Positions 58,551 to 64,000 of a DNA stretch of 64,000 bases are shown here, piece after piece (positions within the stretch are counted from its first letter, which is position 1; each line of letters starts with the position of its first letter). The stretch is taken from positions 310,001-374,000 of the forward strand of contig JAQTLE010000002.1 of NCBI GenBank assembly GCA_028715055.1, written 5' to 3'. The position numbers and the translations under genes were made by a program. The notes beneath the pieces were generated by a model. It was not told the DNA's origin and ran no database searches. It worked only from the letters and a program-made list of their open reading frames with translations. This DNA is from Sulfurovaceae bacterium (GTDB taxonomy: Bacteria > Campylobacterota > Campylobacteria > Campylobacterales > Sulfurovaceae).

Positions 58551-59689
58551 GCTTTTTTGCCTTGTTCTTCAATATAAGCCTTAAATGTTCTGGCATGCAT
58601 TTTTGCTAATGTTTTTTCATCATTGCTTTCCGGAAACTTGTTTAAGATGTATTTTTGCAAGTGCCCTAATCTATTTTGTGCCAACTGGGCAACCCTGTCT
58701 GCCTCTCTGTGAGGATAATGCAAATAATCTTCTGCACTTACATACCGATGGGTTATACGCCACGCTCTGAGTCCTTCTTTGCTTGCAAAACCATAGAGAT
58801 ATCCTATCCCTATTCCCATAGCTTGTATCGCCAAAAATACTACAGAATAAAAGAGATAACTCATATATGCTCCGCTTGCTGACTCTTCTATCATATCCAT
58901 ATTCAACGATGCTCTCTCGACAAACGCGGCTATAGCTATAAACGCGATAACGCTCAAGGTACCTATAGTCCACCAGTAAGTAGGCTTAACGAATGCGTTT
59001 GTAAGTTTTATACGATTCAACATTTGCTGATAATCAGGTGCGTTGTCATCTATATCATTATTATCAAGCCGCACATTAAGATTTGGCCTTAAAAGTTTAT
59101 TTGTATCATTTTGATCTTCACTGTACCATATTCTTATTTTTTTTATTTGACTATTTGTATACAGCTCGTGGCCGCTCTTGTCTGTCAAAAACAACAAGAC
59201 CATAGCCAATAAAAAAGCTATAACAACAGATATCCATTTGATATCGTTATTCGAAAGTTCGCCTTGAAATGAGAGTATAAGCTTTGCAAATATCGTTGCT
59301 TCCCCTACCACGAATATCCACAAAACTATCCACAGCCAAAATGGGCGTAAACTTCTGCCTATTTCATTTGCCTTGCTTAAATAGCTTTTACAATTTTCAT
59401 ATGTTTTTTCTGTTGCATTTGCAAATCTGCTGTATCTAGGATAAAAATCTTCGCAAAGCCTTTTTTCTCCGTCATACCAACCACTCTCTTCATCTCTTAC
59501 TAAACTTGTCTGATGAGTATTCATTCTGCCAATTTTTGACCATCTGTAAAGAAAATTCATTTTCCAAAATGTCACATCATCCCAATTATGATATGCCCAC
59601 ACTGCTGCACTTATTAGACCGATAATACCTAAAATTAGCAGCCAATATGTAGAAAGTATCAACCAAACCCATGCCCAACTCATCCACAT
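58547..59689 (-). CDS. Hypothetical polytopic membrane protein, first gene of the VWA-lipoprotein operon
   Basis: A 380-residue protein with at least six hydrophobic segments (WVWLILSTYWLLILGIIGLISAAVWAY; FWLWIVLWIFVVGEATIFAKL; WISVVIAFLLAMVLLFL; WTIGTLSVIAFIAIAAFV; MSYLFYSVVFLAIQAMGIGIGYLYGF). A soluble Trp/Tyr-rich loop lies at 40-100 and a basic helical C-terminus at 310-380. No known domain is recognised. It leads a tight three-gene operon and is divergent from pdxJ, with a 276-base gap. Confidence 0.65.
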   Translation of the reverse strand: MWMSWAWVWLILSTYWLLILGIIGLISAAVWAYHNWDDVTFWKMNFLYRWSKIGRMNTHQTSLVRDEESGWYDGEKRLCEDFYPRYSRFANATEKTYENCKSYLSKANEIGRSLRPFWLWIVLWIFVVGEATIFAKLILSFQGELSNNDIKWISVVIAFLLAMVLLFLTDKSGHELYTNSQIKKIRIWYSEDQNDTNKLLRPNLNVRLDNNDIDDNAPDYQQMLNRIKLTNAFVKPTYWWTIGTLSVIAFIAIAAFVERASLNMDMIEESASGAYMSYLFYSVVFLAIQAMGIGIGYLYGFASKEGLRAWRITHRYVSAEDYLHYPHREADRVAQLAQNRLGHLQKYILNKFPESNDEKTLAKMHARTFKAYIEEQGKKA

Positions 59690-59932
59690 CCCTTTTTAAA
59701 AACATTTTATAATTTTAAGTATTTCATATAAATCCATAATTGCAGTAGGATAATTTTTACCCCTTATTCCTATCTGCATAAACTTTCTTATAATAAATAC
59801 AATATTATATTATACATCAAAAATTATTATAGTTAATTTAAGGTTGCCGTGTAGATTATTTTGATATATCGATGATGCCGATTTTTACTTTATTGCATCT
59901 TGGGAGAACGGGCATAGCTCATAATGAATTTT

Positions 59933-59941
59933 TGATATAAT
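59933..59941 (+). promoter_or_regulatory. Extended -10 promoter of pdxJ-pdxA
   Basis: TGATATAAT, 24 bases ahead of the TTG start of pdxJ. The rest of the 276-base gap (59690-59932) is AT-rich and I see no gene in it. Confidence 0.5.
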
Positions 59942-59965
59942 ACAATAAAAATATAAGGCAAAATT

Positions 59966-60748
59966 TTGAAACTCGGTGTAAACATAGATCATATAGCAGT
60001 CTTGCGAGAAGCTAGAAAGATAAATGACCCAAATCCGCTTGATGCTTTAAGTATATGTAAATTAGCAGGCGCTGATCAAATCACTATACATCTAAGAGAA
60101 GACAGAAGACATATGCACGACGATGATGCAAAAAATATCATATCCCTTTCTCAATTACCTATAAATCTTGAGTGTGCTATCGAACCTTCGATGATAGATA
60201 TAGCTTGTTCTCTTCAGCCTCACCGCGTTACGCTTGTGCCTGAAAAAAGACAAGAGGTAACCACAGAAGGCGGATTGGCTGTAACAGGCGATATCACAAG
60301 ACTTCAAAAAGCTATATCAAGATTGCACGAAAACGGCATAGAAGTCTCACTTTTCATAGACCCTGACAAAAAAGCGATCGAAGCTTCAAAAGAACTCGAA
60401 GTAAAATGGATAGAATTTCACACAGGCACTTATGCCAACATCTATGCTATGGCGTATAGTAATCTGGCCAATTCAAACCATAGCATAAAAGAACTCGAAC
60501 TGCCAAGAAAAACATTGGAGCAAAAACTAAAAGACGAACTTGACAAGATATCAGCTCTCAGTGAGTATGCTTACAAACTGGGTCTAAAAGTAGCCGCGGG
60601 GCATGGACTAAATTATCAAAATGTACAAGCAATTGTCGATATTAAATATATTGAAGAACTCAATATAGGGCAAAGCATAATAGCCAGATCCGTTTTTACC
60701 GGGCTTGAAAAAGCAATACTGGATATGAAAAGTTTGATCAAAAGATGA
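59966..60748 (+). CDS. pdxJ: Pyridoxine 5'-phosphate synthase PdxJ
   Basis: A 260-residue TIM-barrel enzyme that condenses 1-deoxyxylulose 5-phosphate with the PdxA product. LGVNIDHIAVLREARK, QITIHLREDRRHMHDDD and AGHGLNYQNV are diagnostic. The start is TTG (AAGG ahead). It overlaps pdxA by 4 bases. Confidence 0.96.
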   Translation: MKLGVNIDHIAVLREARKINDPNPLDALSICKLAGADQITIHLREDRRHMHDDDAKNIISLSQLPINLECAIEPSMIDIACSLQPHRVTLVPEKRQEVTTEGGLAVTGDITRLQKAISRLHENGIEVSLFIDPDKKAIEASKELEVKWIEFHTGTYANIYAMAYSNLANSNHSIKELELPRKTLEQKLKDELDKISALSEYAYKLGLKVAAGHGLNYQNVQAIVDIKYIEELNIGQSIIARSVFTGLEKAILDMKSLIKR

Positions 60749-61659
60749 AAAAAGTAGCCATAAGCGTCGGAGATCTAAACGGTATCGGCATAGAACTCAT
60801 ACTTAGAAATCATAATGAAATATCAAAAATCGTTTCACCGTTATACTGTATAGATAAAAATATGCTAAAAAAAGCAAGTGACAAATTGCAATTACCAATT
60901 CCTGATGACTTTCAAACGGTTGACGCCGTAGCTCCATATTTCGAGATCAAAGCCGGCGAAGTAGACAAGCAAAGCGGTGCATACAGTTATGCTTCTTTTG
61001 AGCATGCTGTAAAATTAGCCAAAGCAAAAGAAGTTGATGCTATATGCACGCTTCCTATACACAAAAAAGCATGGGAATTAGCCGGTGTAAATTACAAAGG
61101 GCACACGGACGCATTAAGAGATTTTTGCGATGCCGATGCTATTATGATGCTTGGATGCCCGCAAATGTTCGTGGCGCTTTTTACTGAGCACATTCCCTTA
61201 AAAAACGTTGCAGGAAGTATAAACAAAAAAGATCTGACCCGTTTTTTGATAGATTTTTATAATACTGCAAAACCGTCAAAGAATGTAGCCGTACTGGGAT
61301 TGAATCCTCATGCAGGAGATGACGGAGTGCTTGGAAATGAAGAGAGCATCATTAAAGAAGCTATCAAACAAGCACACGATCATATCGGCAGAAATATATT
61401 TACTTCGCCGTTAGTGCCTGACGTTGCATTTACGCCAAAAGTTAGAGCAAATTTTGATCATTATATTGCTATGTATCACGATCAGGGACTAATACCTCTA
61501 AAAGCTCTATATTTTGATGAGAGTATAAATGTGTCTCTTAACCTGCCGTTTTTGAGAGTTTCTGTCGACCACGGAACAGCATTCGATATAGCATACAAAG
61601 GCACAAAATTAAATAGTTTAAGTTATTTGAACGCTATTAAATACATTGCGGATAATTAA
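60745..61659 (+). CDS. pdxA: 4-hydroxythreonine-4-phosphate dehydrogenase PdxA
   Basis: A 304-residue NAD-dependent enzyme of the same vitamin B6 pathway. Diagnostic blocks are ISVGDLNGIGIELIL, YKGHTDALRDF, LGLNPHAGDDG, YHDQGLIPLKAL and VDHGTAFDIAYKG. The 3' end overlaps the convergent small cysteine-motif gene by 4 bases. Confidence 0.96.
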   Translation: MKKVAISVGDLNGIGIELILRNHNEISKIVSPLYCIDKNMLKKASDKLQLPIPDDFQTVDAVAPYFEIKAGEVDKQSGAYSYASFEHAVKLAKAKEVDAICTLPIHKKAWELAGVNYKGHTDALRDFCDADAIMMLGCPQMFVALFTEHIPLKNVAGSINKKDLTRFLIDFYNTAKPSKNVAVLGLNPHAGDDGVLGNEESIIKEAIKQAHDHIGRNIFTSPLVPDVAFTPKVRANFDHYIAMYHDQGLIPLKALYFDESINVSLNLPFLRVSVDHGTAFDIAYKGTKLNSLSYLNAIKYIADN

Positions 61660-61880
61660 ACGAATAATCCGACATCGTCACTTTCTATCTCGCATTCTTC
61701 GTTCATCTGGCTGGCAAGTTCCTCTTTGCATGATTCGCACAAGTAGCGATAATGATGCATATCATAATATATATTTGCACCCTCTTCCAAAAAAGCATAA
61801 CACATGCTGCAAACATTTGTCACATGCAAAAGTATATCATTTGTTGCGATTTGCTCTACAAAACAACGATCATTCATCAT
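61656..61880 (-). CDS. Small four-cysteine (zinc-ribbon-like) protein
   Basis: A 74-residue protein with VCSMC (Cys24, Cys27) and LCESC (Cys48, Cys51), spaced to bind one zinc, and an acidic tail (NEECEIESDDVG). It is not long enough for DksA and lacks its coiled coil. It is possibly a regulatory or partner protein; no name can be given. It lies 7 bases after the TPR gene. Confidence 0.65.
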   Translation of the reverse strand: MMNDRCFVEQIATNDILLHVTNVCSMCYAFLEEGANIYYDMHHYRYLCESCKEELASQMNEECEIESDDVGLFV

Positions 61881-61887
61881 GGCTCCT

Positions 61888-62520
61888 TTAAGAGAGTTTG
61901 TCTATCATCATCCTGGCATCATCTAGTGAACTATCCAACTCAAGTGCTTTTTTATAATTTGCGAGCGCTTCTTCATTGCGTCCTAGATCATGTAAAGTAT
62001 TGGCATAGTTAAAATAATTCGAAGCATAACGAGAATCTAGTGCTATTGCTTTTTCGTGATAAGCTATAGCTTCATCATTTTTATCTTCTTTGTGAAAAAT
62101 ATTGGCCAATGCACCATAGGCAAGGTCATTGTCCTTGTCTATTGTTAAAATATCTTCATAGCATTTTTTTGCTTCTTCAAGGTTATTGTCTTGAAGATAC
62201 AGATACCCTAGTCTTTGCAGTACACCGATATTTTTTTTATCAACGATCGATGCGCTCTGCAAAGCTTTTTTGGCTTCTAGAAAATCTCCTTTGGCCACAG
62301 ACTCATCGGCTATTTTTAAAAGTTCATCCAACCTGCTGATATTTGGTTTTGGCTTAGAAAATATCTTATCCGGAGATGATACGCCGCCTATTTGATCATC
62401 ATTCAATACAGCTTCATAATCTATGCCTCTTTTGGGATAATCTCCCGCAATAAGCTTTTTAAAGAATACATAAAAAATAATAGCTGCCAATAAAAAAAGT
62501 GCAAGTTGAAAAAATGACAT
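61888..62520 (-). CDS. Membrane-anchored TPR protein
   Basis: A 210-residue protein. The start at 62520 has GGAG five bases ahead; six further codons upstream are open. One N-terminal helix (LALFLLAAIIFYVFF) is followed by about four TPR units from residue 75 (GVLQRLGYLYLQDNNLEEAKKCYEDIL; GALANIFHKEDKNDEAIAYHEKAI; YFNYANTLHDLGRNEEALANYKKAL). It probably scaffolds an envelope complex; partner unknown. Confidence 0.8.
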   Translation of the reverse strand: MSFFQLALFLLAAIIFYVFFKKLIAGDYPKRGIDYEAVLNDDQIGGVSSPDKIFSKPKPNISRLDELLKIADESVAKGDFLEAKKALQSASIVDKKNIGVLQRLGYLYLQDNNLEEAKKCYEDILTIDKDNDLAYGALANIFHKEDKNDEAIAYHEKAIALDSRYASNYFNYANTLHDLGRNEEALANYKKALELDSSLDDARMMIDKLS

Positions 62521-62588
62521 GAAAACTCCAAAGAACATTTATTTATTATAATAGGTGAATTAAACTTAAAACTAAAGAAAAAAGAATT

Positions 62589-62858
62589 TTATTTGGAAAT
62601 AAATTGATTTTGTATGGAAACGATCTCTTTATTTAACTCTTCTTTTGTATGGTAAAAAAAATCTTTTTTTGTGCCATCTTGCAGACTGACTACGATGGCA
62701 TAACCGGCCACTACAACCTTGCCGATTCCTTCTGTTTCTAGCCATTCTAGACTGATATGTGTAGTTTCATTTTCTTCTCCTGTTTCTACGATGGCTACAG
62801 GATAAAGATTGGTAATATGTGTGGTATCTAACCGGGTGTCGGCAATTGTCAAAATCAT
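62589..62858 (-). CDS. Hypothetical 89-residue protein
   Basis: A small protein predicted to be beta-rich then helical (ITNLYPVAIVETGEENETTHISLEWLE; VVVAGYAIVVSLQDGTKKDFFYHTKEELNKEI). No signal peptide, cysteine or known motif is present. It is divergent from yqeY with a 52-base gap. Confidence 0.6.
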   Translation of the reverse strand: MILTIADTRLDTTHITNLYPVAIVETGEENETTHISLEWLETEGIGKVVVAGYAIVVSLQDGTKKDFFYHTKEELNKEIVSIQNQFISK

Positions 62859-62910
62859 AAATGAGATTATAGTATAATCATCTTCAAATTACGAATAACA
62901 AGGAAAAGAT

Positions 62911-63354
62911 ATGAGCTTAAAAGAAGAGATAAAAGAAGCTATCAAAGAAGCAATGAGAGCCAAAGAAAATGCCAAAAGGGACACGCTTCGCAATATCCAA
63001 ACCATGATAAAACAAATAGAAGTAGATGAGCGAAGAGAATTGGATGACGAGGAAGTGATCAAGCTCATAGCCAAATATGCCAAACAAAGAGAAGAAGCAA
63101 AAGCGCAATTTGCAAGTGCTGGCAGGATGGATCTGGTAGAAAAAGAAGATGCGGAACTAGCTATCATCGCGCCGTATCTGCCAAAACAATTAAGCGATAG
63201 CGAACTAGAAACTATACTAAAAGAGATCATCGCAGCTACAGGTGCAACATCTATGAAAGATATGGGTAAAGTCATGGGTGCAGCCAAAGATAAAATAGGT
63301 TCAAGCGCAGACGGCGGCCGGATAAATCAGATAGTCAAGACATTACTAGGATAA
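62911..63354 (+). CDS. GatB/YqeY-domain protein
   Basis: A 147-residue helical protein: MSLKEEIKEAIKEAMRAKENAKRDTLRNI, then EEAKAQFASAGRMDLVEKE and IGSSADGGRINQIVKTLL, the full YqeY pattern. It resembles the tail domain of the GatB amidotransferase subunit and may bind tRNA; its role is unproven. AAGGA lies ahead of the ATG. It is the last core-like gene before the accessory right edge. Confidence 0.93.
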   Translation: MSLKEEIKEAIKEAMRAKENAKRDTLRNIQTMIKQIEVDERRELDDEEVIKLIAKYAKQREEAKAQFASAGRMDLVEKEDAELAIIAPYLPKQLSDSELETILKEIIAATGATSMKDMGKVMGAAKDKIGSSADGGRINQIVKTLLG

Positions 63355-63371
63355 ATATCAAACTGTTCGTG

Positions 63372-63413
63372 GTGAGCTTGTGTCATTGCGAACGAAGTGT
63401 GGCAATCCATATT
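63372..63413 (-). repeat. REP-like dispersed element
   Basis: Read leftward it contains ATGGATTGCCACACTTCG and CGCAATGAC, the same family as the REP half of composite repeats A and B (ATGGATTGC; GTAACG). It lies in the 205-base gap before the partial PLD-domain gene; the rest of the gap is AT-rich with nothing else visible. Confidence 0.6.
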
Positions 63414-63559
63414 GCTTAAATATAAAAATTTTATTTAATAATTAAAATATGATCCAAAACATCTATTGGGTAATCTTAGATTTTGACATATAGTTTTTAA
63501 ACAAGGACTTTATGACAAAATGATAAAATAAAACTAATTTTTAAGATGGTGGTTGTTTT

Positions 63560-64000
63560 ATGAGTTCAAAATTTTTTACAAATAGAGATAATAATACTTT
63601 AGAAAATCGCTTAAAAGATATTCTCACTCATCACAAAGGCATCTCACACCTAGAATTTCTCATAGGATATTTTAGAATAAGCGGTTTTATGAAGATTGCC
63701 GCTTTGCTAAAAGATATCAATCATGGACGAATACTTGTCGGGATAGATATAGATAAAATGACTCTTGAAGCTAAAGAGCGAGGCGTGAAACTAAATCTTA
63801 CAGATTTTGAAAAAATGAGCAATCGCTTTGTCGATCAGCAACTTAGAAGAATCAACAATGAAGCATATTCTCAAGAGGTAGATGAGAGCATAGACATTTT
63901 TGCACAAATGATGGCAGACAAAAAGATTGAGATTCGTATATCCCCAAACAAAAATATACATTCAAAAATCTATATTTTAAGAGAAGATGAGATTGTTAGA
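63560..64000 (+). CDS. PLD-domain protein, probable N-terminus of a helicase (partial)
   Basis: The first 147 codons of a gene running off the window. LEFLIGYFRISGFMKIAALL, GRILVGIDID and the HSK of NIHSKIYIL form a phospholipase D-type nuclease-like domain, with the His-x-Lys motif at the end of the visible part. This domain commonly precedes an SNF2/DEAD helicase in accessory or defence genes, which is inference since the rest is not visible. It lies behind a REP-like repeat, as do the accessory genes at the left edge. Confidence 0.75.
   Translation, partial: MSSKFFTNRDNNTLENRLKDILTHHKGISHLEFLIGYFRISGFMKIAALLKDINHGRILVGIDIDKMTLEAKERGVKLNLTDFEKMSNRFVDQQLRRINNEAYSQEVDESIDIFAQMMADKKIEIRISPNKNIHSKIYILREDEIVR

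Overview
The window is a stretch of a low-GC chromosome from a member of the Campylobacterota (Epsilonproteobacteria). This rests on the kinds of proteins and their order: the long, about 396-residue epsilon-type DapD, HslV with a MFEA propeptide, the rplI-hslV-hslU-era operon, a Campylobacter-like transformation/type II secretion operon, a gyrA-asd-hemE run, AT-rich promoters with TGnTATAAT-like -10 boxes, and pervasive start/stop overlaps. A free-living, sulfur-oxidiser-type relative (Sulfurimonas/Sulfuricurvum-like) fits the amtB-glnK, RND and TonB gene content better than a host-adapted Campylobacter or Helicobacter, but the genus is not provable from this window.

Left edge, 1-2.9 kb, is accessory DNA. 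It holds a SIR2-domain operon read leftward (a 40-codon leader ORF, the SIR2 gene and a partner running off the window) behind a run of 13 C/G bases in its leader, a frameshifted ORF6N gene, and a DUF488 gene. Two composite repeats, each a REP-like palindrome joined to a decayed copy of the 3' end of the neighbouring radical SAM/SPASM gene, flank these genes.

2.9-10 kb is mostly core: radical SAM/SPASM, ychF, a DUF302 lipoprotein, then leftward dapD, two small genes, an S4 protein, trpD, tsaE and lptB. 10-19 kb holds a TonB-dependent receptor with a half-size membrane transporter-like protein, a tripartite RND efflux operon and tRNA-Asn with a consensus promoter. 19-30 kb contains gyrA-asd-yqhA-hemE-radical SAM, a thioredoxin, an ABC ATPase/Cdd1 pair, yebC, an ABC-F ATPase and lolA.

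30-36 kb reads rightward: secA, a LolC/E-type permease and mltG, with a DUF234 nuclease-like gene converging. 36-40 kb is a nitrogen module: a reduced NtrC-like protein, a PAS protein with a decayed kinase, amtB and glnK. 40-43 kb is rplI-hslV-hslU-era. 43-52 kb is an eight-gene operon for a DNA-uptake or type II secretion/type IV pilus-like machine (PilM/N-like, PilO, PilP, secretin, ExeA-like ATPase, TPR protein, GspE, GspF). 52-64 kb holds kdsB, an M3 oligopeptidase, argG, a tightly packed three-gene operon of unknown membrane proteins including a VWA-like lipoprotein, pdxJ-pdxA, small hypothetical genes, yqeY and, at the right edge behind another REP-like repeat, the start of a PLD-domain (probably helicase) gene.

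The least explained parts are the homopolymer-fronted SIR2 operon, the REP/gene-end composite repeats, the three-gene VWA-lipoprotein operon at 56.7-59.7 kb, and the degenerate two-component pair in front of amtB.
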